A stretch of DNA of 64,000 nucleotides from Streptomyces klenkii. GTDB lineage: Bacteria; Actinomycetota; Actinomycetes; Streptomycetales; Streptomycetaceae. The notes beneath the pieces were generated by a model. It did not search any database, had not been told where the DNA came from, and saw only the letters and a list, made by a program, of their open reading frames with translations. The position numbers and the translations under genes were made by a program. Shown in pieces: positions 16,300 to 24,086 of this stretch; position 1 is the stretch's first letter, and each line of letters opens with the position of its first letter. The stretch is from assembly GCF_003626645.1 (NCBI RefSeq), contig NZ_RBAM01000011.1:124001-188000 (forward strand), given 5' to 3'.

Positions 16300-17096
16300 G
16301 CGCGAGCCGGGTCCCGATACTGATGTATCACGCGGTGGCGCACACCCCCGCGCGCGCCACCTACGGCCTGTCGGTCTCGCCGCACGCGTTCGCGCGGCAG
16401 ATGCGGCTCCTGGCCGACCGCGGGTTCCACCCGCTGACGGCCGAGGAGCTCGCGAAGGCGTGGCGGGCCGGCTCCGGGCTGCCCCGGAAGCCGGTGCTGA
16501 TCACCTTCGACGACGGCTACGAGGGCGTGCACCGGCACGCCCTGCCCACGCTGGTGGAGCACCGTTTCAGCGCCACGCTGTTCGCCTCCACGGGCTGGCT
16601 CCGCGGTGCGCACGAGACCGGGGGCGCGCTCGACCTGATGCTGAGCTGGGGTCAGGTGCGCGAGCTCGCGGCGTCGGGGGTGGAGATCGGCGGGCACAGC
16701 CACACCCACCCGCAGCTCGATCAGCTCCCGGACGACCAACTGTGGTTCGAGGTGCTGCGGTGCCGCGAGGTGCTGGCCACGGAGCTGGGGCGGGCGCCGG
16801 TCTCGTTCGCGTATCCGTACGGCTATTCCAGCCGCAGGGTGCGGCGCATCGTGCGTGCGGCGGGCTTCGGCATCTCCCTGGCCGTGGGCAACAGCCTGGC
16901 CTCCCGCCCCCAGGGGCCGTACGCCCTGGAGCGGGTCACGGTGCGGCGCTCGACGGGGATGGCCGAGTTCGAGCGGCTCGTGGAGGGCCGGGGGGTGGGG
17001 CGGATCTTCGCCCGGGACCGGACGCTCACCAAGGGCTACGCCCTCTACCGCAGAACCCGACAGGTCGTCAGGAAGGCAAGCGAAACCCGTGTCTGA
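16296..17096 (+). CDS. Polysaccharide deacetylase (NodB-type, CE4)
   Basis: 266 residues; ATG overlaps the previous stop (ATGA) and GAAGGAGG is upstream. CE4 motifs are clear: PILMYHAV near the N-terminus, TFDDGY at 70-75 (Asp72 base and Asp73 metal ligand), HSHTHP with His134 and His138 as metal ligands, and FAYPYGYSS. The enzyme removes N- or O-acetyl groups from a polysaccharide, usually from GlcNAc. No signal peptide is visible, so it may act on a cytosolic lipid-linked intermediate or be exported by an unseen route. With the GNAT protein two genes upstream, the locus has both an acyl-adding and an acyl-removing enzyme. Confidence 0.93.
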   Translation: MSASRVPILMYHAVAHTPARATYGLSVSPHAFARQMRLLADRGFHPLTAEELAKAWRAGSGLPRKPVLITFDDGYEGVHRHALPTLVEHRFSATLFASTGWLRGAHETGGALDLMLSWGQVRELAASGVEIGGHSHTHPQLDQLPDDQLWFEVLRCREVLATELGRAPVSFAYPYGYSSRRVRRIVRAAGFGISLAVGNSLASRPQGPYALERVTVRRSTGMAEFERLVEGRGVGRIFARDRTLTKGYALYRRTRQVVRKASETRV

Positions 17097-20000
17097 CACG
17101 TCCACCCGAACCGAGGAGCGGGAGACGGAGGGGCCGGCCGGCCGCAAGCTGCGGCTGCCGGGGCGGGGCGGCGGAAGCCCGCTGTTCCGCAACGCCTTCG
17201 CGCTGATGCTCAACACGGGCATCAGCGCCGTCCTCGGTCTCGGGTACTGGCTGATCGCCGCCCGGTACTACACGGAGGGGGCGGTCGGCCAGGGCTCGGC
17301 GGCCATCGCCGCGATGAAGCTCATCGCCGGGCTCACCGCGGTGACCCTGACCGGGGGGCTGGCGCGGTTCATCCCGGTCGCCGGGCGGACGACGGGCAAG
17401 CTCGTCTTCCGCACCTACGCGGGCAGTTCGGTGCTCGTCGCGCTCGCGGCGAGCGTCTTCCTGCTCACCCTGGGCTCGTGGGGGCCGTCGTACAGCTTCC
17501 TGCACGGCACCCTCAACGGCCTGGGCTTCATCGCCGCCGTCGTCGCCTGGTCGGTGCTCACCCTCCAGGACGGGGTGCTCACCGGCCTGCGCCGGGCGCT
17601 GTGGGTGCCCGTGGGCAACACGGTCTTCTCGGCGGTGAAGCTGGCCCTGCTGGTGGGGCTGGCGGCGACGCTGCCCACCTCCGGCGTGTTCGTGTCGTGG
17701 GTGGTCTCGATCGCCGTGTCGGTGCTGCCGCTGGGCTGGCTGGTGTTCCGCAAGCTCGTGCCCCGGCACGTCGCGGCGACGGAGGCGACGGCGCGGCCCG
17801 CCCCGTACCGCGAGATGGGCCGCTTCCTCGCCGGGGACTACACGGGCTCGCTGTTCTCGCTGGCCGTGGTCTACCTCGTGCCGGTGATCATCGCCTCGCA
17901 GGTCAGCTCCGAGGACAACGCGTACTTCTACATCACCACCACCATCGGCGGCACGGTCAACCTCCTCGCGATCAACATGGGCGCGTCGCTGACGGTGGAG
18001 GGCTCGCACGACCCGGCGCGGCTCGCGGAGAACTGCCGGGCGGCGCTGCGCCGGATGGCCACGATCATGGTGCCGGTCTGTCTGCTGCTGTTCTTCCTCG
18101 CCCCGTACATCCTGCGCGTCTTCGGCCCCGGCTACGCCGCGGCGGCCACGCCGCTGCTGCGCTGGTTCGCCGTGGGGGCGGCGCTGCGCGTGGTGATGGA
18201 GGTCTATTTCGCGGTGCTGCGGGCCCAGAGCCGCACGGCCGGGCTGGCCTATCTCCAGGGGCTGCTGTGCGTGCTGGTGCTGGGGCTGACGCTGCTGCTC
18301 CTGCCGCGCATGGGGCTCACGGGCGCGGGAGTGGCCGAGATCAGCAGCCTGGCGGTCATCGTGTCCATCTCGGCGGTCAAGCTCCGGCGGATCCTGCGCA
18401 GCGCCCGGCCCGCGCCCGCCGCCTTCGCCCCCGATGTGGCCCCGGACGGCGATCTGGCCGACCTGGCGGTCCGCGGCGACCGGCGGGACGCCCCGCGCAC
18501 CGAGCCGCACGGCGTCCGGCGCGGGATGCGGCACGGCCTCACCCGTGGATTAGGGGGTGAGGGCGAGGAGGCGCCCGGGGACAGAGACACCGGCGGCTAC
18601 GGCACCCGCTGGGCCCTGCGCGCCGCGCTCGACGCCGACACGATGCCGCTGGGCGTGCGGCTGGACTTCGACCACTTGGAGAGGCGCCCTGATCTCCGGC
18701 ACACCCCGGAGGCAGTCGTCGTGTCCCACTCGGTCTCCCCGGCCGCGCCCGGCCCGTCCGTGACGCCGCCCGCGCGGGAGAAGGCCGCCCCCCAGGAGAA
18801 GGCGATCCGCCAAGAGACTGCCCACGAGACCGCCCGCGAGAAGGCCGCCGCTCCCCCGGGCCCGGCGCCGTGGTGGCGCCGCCCGGAGGCGGCGGTCTGG
18901 CTGCTGCTGGCGGCGGCCCTCGCGCTGTACTGGGCGCCGCTGGCGGGCGTCGGCGAGGCGACGCTGGACCGGATGGGCGGGCTCGGCCTGATCTCCGTGC
19001 TGCCCGTGGCCACGCTGGCCGGGGCGGCCCTGCTGATCGCCGCGTTCGCGGCGGCCCTGTGCCTGGACGGCCAGCGGCGCCGGCTGCTCACGGCCGTCCT
19101 GGTGCTGACGGTGGTGTGCCTGCACGCCCTGCCGGCGGTGCTGGAGGCGCAGCCGCGCTTCGCGACGGCCTGGCAGCACCTGGGCTTCCTGGACTTCATC
19201 GACCGTACGGGCGTGGCGGCACCGGATCTGGACGCCCGCTGGAGCTGGCCCGGGTTCTTCGCCCTGATGGCGTTCGCGGCGAAGGTGGCCGGCGTGAGCG
19301 ACCTGACGGAGGTGCTGCGCTGGTGGCCGACGGCCATCCAGCTGCTGTGCCTGGCGCCGCTCGCGCTGCTGCTGCGCGCCGTGCGCGCGGGGTGGCGGGC
19401 GAAGTGGACGGCGGCCTGGCTGTTCGTGCTGTGCGGCTGGGTCGGTCAGGACTACTTCTCCCCGCAGGCGCTCAACTACTTCTTCTACCTGCTGTTCGCC
19501 GCGGTGCTGCTGGTGTGGTTCCGCTGGCCGCGGCAGCTGCGCGGCACGCTGCTCCCGGGCGAGACCGAGCCGCTGCCGGCCGGCCGGCGGGCGCAGGGCG
19601 CGCTGCTGGCGGTGGTGGTCGCGCTGTTCGCGGCGTCGGTGGTCAGCCATCAGCTGACGCCGTTCGTGATGCTGGGCGTACTGACCGCCCTGGTCGTCAC
19701 CCGCCGCTCGACGCTGCGCGGCCTGCCGCTGCTGTGCGGCGTGATGCTGGTGGTGTGGGTGGGCTTCCTGGCGGAGCCGTACTGGTCGGGCCACTTCGAC
19801 GAGCTCTTCGGCGGTCTGGGGTCCCTGGGCGGCAACGTCTCCTCGTCGGTCTCGGGCCGGATCGAGGGCGGCAGCCCGGCCCACAAGCTGGTGCTCTACA
19901 CCCGGGTGGTGCTCGCGGGCGGGGTGCTGGCCTTCGCCGCGGTCGGCTGGTGGCGCCGGCGCCGCGCCGGGATCGGCGACGTGGCGCTGCTGGTGCTGAC

Positions 20001-20868
20001 CGCCGTGCCGTTCCTGGCCTTCGGGATGCAGTCGTACGGCGGCGAGGTGGCCCTTCGGGTGTTCCTGTTCGCGCTGCCGGGCGCGTGCGTCCTGTCGGCG
20101 CTCGCGCTGTTCCCGCGCGCCGCGGAGGGCCCCGGCCGCCCGCTCGTCGGCCCGCTGGCGGCGCTGCTGGCGGGCCTGGTCCTGGTCTTCGGCTTCCTGG
20201 TGGCCCGCTGGGGCAACGAGCCGTTCGAGCGGGTGCGGCCCGGCGAGGTCGCCGCGATGGACTTCGTGTACGCGCACGACAAGCCGACCGTACGGCTGCT
20301 GTGGATGAGCAGCGACCCGTCGAAGAACGTCACCCCGGCCATGCCGTGGGGCGCCAAGGACATGGAGCGGGTGCAGTACGACGCGACGCTCGCCCCGCGC
20401 GACCCGGCGCGCGTGGATGATCTGGTCACCGCGCTCCGGAAGGCGGGCCCGAACGCGTATCTGATCGTCAACCGCGGCCAGTCGGTGTACCTCCAGCTCG
20501 ACGCGGGCTACGCGGACGGCTGGGACGGCCGGGTGCAGCGGGCGCTCGACGGGCGGCCGGAGCTGCACCGGGCGTTCTGGAACGAGGACGCCGTGGTGTA
20601 CGAGCTGAAGCGGAAGCCCGCCGGGGAGGCGCCGCAGCCCAGGCCGGGGCCGGCGGGCCCGCGGGTGACGTGGACGCCGGTGTCGGTGGTCGGCGCGCTC
20701 GCGGCGGCGGCGCTGCTGGTGCTGCTGACGGCGCGGGAGCTGACGCGGGTGATGGCCCGGCCGGGGGTGCGGCAGCTGCGCTGGCTGCAAGGCTCGTACT
20801 GGTTCGCGCTGCCGCTGCTGCTGGTCCTGCTGGCGTCGCTGGTGTACCGCTTCGCGACGATGTCGTAG
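17089..20868 (+). CDS. Wzx/MOP-type flippase fused to a polytopic membrane (glycosyltransferase/ligase-like) domain
   Basis: 1259 residues from a GTG at 17089 overlapping the deacetylase end, with AGGAAGG upstream. Residues 30-450 hold about 12-14 helices with the MOP/Wzx pattern (FALMLNTGISAVLGLGYWLIAARYY; LLRWFAVGAALRVVMEVYFAVLRAQ). Residues 450-600 are a hydrophilic linker rich in Asp, Arg and Glu, containing a TTA codon (18550-18552, codon 488). Residues 615-1259 are a second polytopic module of about 12 helices with soluble loops, reminiscent of GT-C transferases or O-antigen ligase-like proteins, though no decisive catalytic motif is seen. The design would couple export of a lipid-linked glycan to its transfer outside. 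The linker TTA would make synthesis depend on the bldA tRNA. Confidence 0.85.
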   Translation: MSDTSTRTEERETEGPAGRKLRLPGRGGGSPLFRNAFALMLNTGISAVLGLGYWLIAARYYTEGAVGQGSAAIAAMKLIAGLTAVTLTGGLARFIPVAGRTTGKLVFRTYAGSSVLVALAASVFLLTLGSWGPSYSFLHGTLNGLGFIAAVVAWSVLTLQDGVLTGLRRALWVPVGNTVFSAVKLALLVGLAATLPTSGVFVSWVVSIAVSVLPLGWLVFRKLVPRHVAATEATARPAPYREMGRFLAGDYTGSLFSLAVVYLVPVIIASQVSSEDNAYFYITTTIGGTVNLLAINMGASLTVEGSHDPARLAENCRAALRRMATIMVPVCLLLFFLAPYILRVFGPGYAAAATPLLRWFAVGAALRVVMEVYFAVLRAQSRTAGLAYLQGLLCVLVLGLTLLLLPRMGLTGAGVAEISSLAVIVSISAVKLRRILRSARPAPAAFAPDVAPDGDLADLAVRGDRRDAPRTEPHGVRRGMRHGLTRGLGGEGEEAPGDRDTGGYGTRWALRAALDADTMPLGVRLDFDHLERRPDLRHTPEAVVVSHSVSPAAPGPSVTPPAREKAAPQEKAIRQETAHETAREKAAAPPGPAPWWRRPEAAVWLLLAAALALYWAPLAGVGEATLDRMGGLGLISVLPVATLAGAALLIAAFAAALCLDGQRRRLLTAVLVLTVVCLHALPAVLEAQPRFATAWQHLGFLDFIDRTGVAAPDLDARWSWPGFFALMAFAAKVAGVSDLTEVLRWWPTAIQLLCLAPLALLLRAVRAGWRAKWTAAWLFVLCGWVGQDYFSPQALNYFFYLLFAAVLLVWFRWPRQLRGTLLPGETEPLPAGRRAQGALLAVVVALFAASVVSHQLTPFVMLGVLTALVVTRRSTLRGLPLLCGVMLVVWVGFLAEPYWSGHFDELFGGLGSLGGNVSSSVSGRIEGGSPAHKLVLYTRVVLAGGVLAFAAVGWWRRRRAGIGDVALLVLTAVPFLAFGMQSYGGEVALRVFLFALPGACVLSALALFPRAAEGPGRPLVGPLAALLAGLVLVFGFLVARWGNEPFERVRPGEVAAMDFVYAHDKPTVRLLWMSSDPSKNVTPAMPWGAKDMERVQYDATLAPRDPARVDDLVTALRKAGPNAYLIVNRGQSVYLQLDAGYADGWDGRVQRALDGRPELHRAFWNEDAVVYELKRKPAGEAPQPRPGPAGPRVTWTPVSVVGALAAAALLVLLTARELTRVMARPGVRQLRWLQGSYWFALPLLLVLLASLVYRFATMS

Positions 20869-20908
20869 CCGAGGCCGGTCGTAGCCGCGGGGCCGGTTGA
20901 AGGCTGCT

Positions 20909-22288
20909 TCAGCCGGTCCAGCGGATCTCGTTGGGCGCCAGGTCCACCGGCTTGCCGTCGACCTCGACGGTCAGCCGGCGGTCCTGCATGTTGACGACGA
21001 GGACGGTGCTGCCCGCGGCGAGCGCGCTGACGGCGTCGCGGTTGTCCCCCGTGACGTCCGGGGTGCGCAGCTCCGCGCCGGGCGGGAAGTCCTTGCCGAA
21101 GCGGGTCAGCAGGTCCAGCATGGGCAGGCCGCCCCCGCCGCCCTTCAGTTCGGTGCTGCGCCACAGGCAGCCGGGGCAGTCGGTGCCGGTCTCCTCGGGG
21201 TTCCAGTAGAAGGCCGCGGAGGCGCCCGCTCTGGCGAGCTGCATCATGGCCGTGGCGTGCACGGCGAGCCGGTGCTGCTCGGTCCACATCTTGCGGTCGT
21301 CGTTGGCGTCGGCGGGCTCCACGTACCACTCGGACCACCAGACGGGCAGGCCGGTGGACTTGCGCAGCCAGGTGGTCACGTCGGCGAACTTGGCGGTCCC
21401 GGCGAACTCGTCGGGGAAGAGCTTGCTGCCCTCGCGGGTGTAGCTGGCGCCGTCGACCACGAGGAAGTCGGCGCCCTTCTTGTGGCTGTTCCAGTACGTG
21501 AGGGCGTCGACGGCCCGCTGGTCGACCGAGCCCCAGGGGCCGCGCACGGACGAGGCGTTGGAGGAGGATCCGGGCGGATTGCTGTCCATGCTGATGTACG
21601 GGCCGCCGACGGCGTTGGCGCGGTTCTGCTTCTTCAGCTCCGCGTAGACGAGGTTGTACAGCTCCGTGTAGCCCTCGTAGTTCCAGCGGCCCTTGCGCTC
21701 GTCGTAGAAGCCTTTGAACTCGTTCCAGACGATGAAGTGGCGGATGTCCGGATAGCGCTTGGCGATGACGCCGGCGAGCTCGGCGAAGTCCCGGTAGTGG
21801 GCGGGGTCGGGCGCCTTCTCCAGCGACTTCTGCGACCAGTCGGTGCGCTCGCCGCCGCCCTTCATCCAGTCGGGCGCGCAGCACAGGGTGAGCACGGGCG
21901 TCGCGTTCGTCTTGCGCATGAAGGCGACGCGCCGGTCGAGGTCGCCGAAGTTGTACGTGCCGGGCTTGGGCTCGGGGTTGTCGACGCCCCAGCCCATGAT
22001 GTGCTGGTTCTGCGGCATGGGGGTGGCGGAGAGGAGCCCTGCCGTGGTGCGGCGGGCGGCGTCGTCGCCGCGGTCGGCGCTGTACTGGGTGTGGGTGAAG
22101 CCCCAGCCGAGCTCCACGGCCGCCGACCTGCCGCCGTCGGACCCGTCGGAGAGGTCGTCGTCGCTCTGCCGGCTCGTCGCCCACAGGACGAGCAGCAGAG
22201 CCAGTGCGAGCGCACCCGCCGCGGCCGCCACGGCGAACCGCCACCGGCCTGCCCGCCGAAACGTCCGAACTGCGCCACGTCGTCCCAT
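20909..22288 (-). CDS. Membrane-anchored GH39/GH-A clan glycoside hydrolase
   Basis: 459 residues from the ATG at 22288 (a TTG nine bases earlier is possible). A basic N-terminus and hydrophobic residues 17-36 make an uncleaved signal-anchor, placing the enzyme outside. The (beta/alpha)8 domain carries IVWNE with acid/base Glu190 and WWSEWY with nucleophile Glu320, as in GH39 xylosidase/iduronidase-like and GH5-like clan A enzymes. AFYWNPEETGTDCPGC and LRTPDVTGDN lie near the C-terminal beta domain. It is convergent with the flippase fusion gene, 40 bases apart. A role in trimming or releasing the polysaccharide made by the adjacent operon is inference; the sugar specificity is unknown. Confidence 0.85.
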   Translation of the reverse strand: MGRRGAVRTFRRAGRWRFAVAAAAGALALALLLVLWATSRQSDDDLSDGSDGGRSAAVELGWGFTHTQYSADRGDDAARRTTAGLLSATPMPQNQHIMGWGVDNPEPKPGTYNFGDLDRRVAFMRKTNATPVLTLCCAPDWMKGGGERTDWSQKSLEKAPDPAHYRDFAELAGVIAKRYPDIRHFIVWNEFKGFYDERKGRWNYEGYTELYNLVYAELKKQNRANAVGGPYISMDSNPPGSSSNASSVRGPWGSVDQRAVDALTYWNSHKKGADFLVVDGASYTREGSKLFPDEFAGTAKFADVTTWLRKSTGLPVWWSEWYVEPADANDDRKMWTEQHRLAVHATAMMQLARAGASAAFYWNPEETGTDCPGCLWRSTELKGGGGGLPMLDLLTRFGKDFPPGAELRTPDVTGDNRDAVSALAAGSTVLVVNMQDRRLTVEVDGKPVDLAPNEIRWTG

Positions 22289-22446
22289 CACGGGCAAGCG
22301 TATCCGCGGCCGAATCCCCGTGGGCGCGTTCCGGACGAACGTGGGCGGCCGCCGTGGTTCCGCTCGCGGGCCCGTGGTGAAGAGCCCCGGGTTCCGGCCG
22401 GGAATCGGCGAAAACCTGTGTGCGCAAGGGGCGCCGGTGCCGGATC

Positions 22447-23607
22447 ATGGGCGGCATGTGTGCCGACCGCCGACCCAGCGCCAGGAGGCAGGCCCTGCCC
22501 ACCGACCCGGACTTCACTCCGACCGAGAAATCGCTGCCCATCCGGCTGAACGTGGACGACAGCGACTCGCCGTCCGACGTCATCGACGCCCTCTTCCTGG
22601 GCCGGTTCGCCACCGGCGAGCAGCCGTACGCGCACAGCCACTCCGTGGACCGCGTCAAGTCCGGGGCCACCCTGATCCCGCCGTCGGGCCGCGTGGTGCG
22701 CTCCGCGCGGGACGACGACCGCAGCGCGAGCCTCGTCGAGGGCGACGGCTGGACGCTGCTGGTCTCCCGCTGGAACCGGGGGGCGGACGTCTCCGTGACC
22801 GCCACCACCGACGAGCTGGCCAAGAAGGTGCTCGGCCAGGCCGTCGAGGGCGCGGAGGACGAGCCGGAGCCGCAGCCGGAGCACGTGACCATGGGCTTCT
22901 GGTACGTCTCGCCGCGGCGCGGCCCGCACCGGACGACGCGGCAGATCTCCGCCGGCACGTGGGAGGAGGTCCGGCCCAACTACACGGCGCGGGTCGCGGA
23001 CGCGATGGACCGCCTGATGAAGATCACCCCGGATGACATCGCGGGGCGGCTGCTGCTCCTGCACGGCCCGCCCGGCACGGGGAAGACCTCCGCCCTGCGC
23101 ACGCTCGCGCGCTCGTGGCGGGACTGGTGCCAGGTGGACTGCGTGCTGGACCCCGAGCGGCTGTTCAACGACGTCGGCTATCTGATGGACATCGCCATTG
23201 GCGAGGACGACGGCAGCTCCAAGGGCCGCTGGCGGCTGCTGCTCCTGGAGGACTGCGACGAGCTGATCCGCGGCGAGGCCAAGCACACGGCGGGACAGGC
23301 CCTGTCCCGGCTGCTGAACCTCACGGACGGGCTGCTCGGGCAGGGCCGCAACGTCCTGGTCGGCGTCACCACGAACGAGGACCTGGAGCGGCTGCACCCG
23401 GCCGTCGTGCGGCCGGGCCGCTGCCTGGCCCGGATCGAGGTCGGGCCGCTGAGCCGCGGGGAGGCGGTGGGCTGGCTGGGCTCGGAGGAGGGCGTCGGCC
23501 GCGAGGGCGCGACGCTCGCGGAGCTCTTCGCTCTGCGGCGGGGATCCGGTCCGGCGTCGGTGCCGCCGTCGCGGGACGGCGGGGCGGATGCGGGGTTGTA
23601 CCTCTGA
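22447..23607 (+). CDS. DUF5925-type AAA ATPase
   Basis: 386 residues from the ATG at 22447; alternative starts exist at 22420 (GTG) and 22456 (ATG), and none has a strong ribosome site. Residues 30-180 are an actinobacterial N-terminal domain (DVIDALFLGRFATGEQPYAHSHSV; GFWYVSP), which I associate with DUF5925. The AAA core has Walker A GPPGTGKT at 207-214, Walker B LLLLEDCDE, and a sensor-like VGVTTNED followed by PAVVRPGRC, the usual arginine-finger region. It is a soluble AAA protein of unknown substrate, probably a remodelling ATPase. No partner gene is evident; the next gene is convergent. Confidence 0.82.
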   Translation: MGGMCADRRPSARRQALPTDPDFTPTEKSLPIRLNVDDSDSPSDVIDALFLGRFATGEQPYAHSHSVDRVKSGATLIPPSGRVVRSARDDDRSASLVEGDGWTLLVSRWNRGADVSVTATTDELAKKVLGQAVEGAEDEPEPQPEHVTMGFWYVSPRRGPHRTTRQISAGTWEEVRPNYTARVADAMDRLMKITPDDIAGRLLLLHGPPGTGKTSALRTLARSWRDWCQVDCVLDPERLFNDVGYLMDIAIGEDDGSSKGRWRLLLLEDCDELIRGEAKHTAGQALSRLLNLTDGLLGQGRNVLVGVTTNEDLERLHPAVVRPGRCLARIEVGPLSRGEAVGWLGSEEGVGREGATLAELFALRRGSGPASVPPSRDGGADAGLYL

Positions 23608-23610
23608 TTC

Positions 23611-23686
23611 CGGGGCTCCGCCCCGGACCCCGGTCCTCAAACGCCGGACGGGCTGAAAGATTTTCAGCCCGTCCGGCGTTTGAGGA
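23611..23686. terminator. Strong bidirectional hairpin terminator
   Basis: A perfect 25-bp stem (23634-23658 with 23662-23686) and a 3-base loop lie between two convergent genes, preceded by a GC-rich mini-hairpin at 23611-23627. The stem core matches a terminator-like sequence family I associate with many Streptomyces intergenic regions. The right arm ends at the stop codon of the GntR gene. Confidence 0.88.
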
Positions 23687-24058
23687 CTACTCGTACACGG
23701 CCCGCAGTGCTTCTTCCGCCGCTGCCCGGGCCGCCTCGCGGTCCAGGCCCAGGCGGTGCGCCCGCGCAGCGAACTCCGCGGCGGCCGCCGCGGCTTCCCG
23801 GGCCGCCGTGTCGCCCGGGGCGGCGACGAAGGAGCCGTGGCGGCCCCGGGTTTCGATGACGCCGTCGGCTTCCAGGGCCCGGTAGGCCTTGGCGACGGTG
23901 TTCGCGGCGAGGCCGAGCTCTTCGGCGAAGCCGCGGACGGTGGGGAGCTTGTAGCCGACGGGGAGGTCGCCGGAGCGGGCTCGCTCGGCGATCCGGGCGC
24001 GGATCTGCTCGTACGGCGCTTCTGCCGCGTCCGGGTCGACGGTGATCTTCAGGGCCAC
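23687..24058 (-). CDS. Short GntR family regulator (YtrA type)
   Basis: 123 residues: a winged HTH (about 15-75; PYEQIRARIAERARSGDLPVG, LPTVRGFAEELGLAANTVAKAYRALEADGVIETRGRHGSFV) followed by only a 45-residue Ala/Glu/Arg helical tail. This short dimerisation tail is the hallmark of the YtrA subfamily, which usually represses nearby ABC transporter genes. Here the neighbours are the asparagine-synthetase-like gene 28 bases upstream in the transcript and the AAA gene beyond the terminator. It could be read through from the siderophore operon, which would tie it to iron; that is inference. Confidence 0.88.
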   Translation of the reverse strand: MALKITVDPDAAEAPYEQIRARIAERARSGDLPVGYKLPTVRGFAEELGLAANTVAKAYRALEADGVIETRGRHGSFVAAPGDTAAREAAAAAAEFAARAHRLGLDREAARAAAEEALRAVYE

Positions 24059-24086
24059 GCGCCGGACTCTACCGCTTCTCCGGCTT

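Noticed and set aside
18550..20790. Large minus-strand frame opposite the flippase fusion
   Set aside because: Gln/Arg/His-rich low complexity, no domains; the plus strand has two membrane modules.
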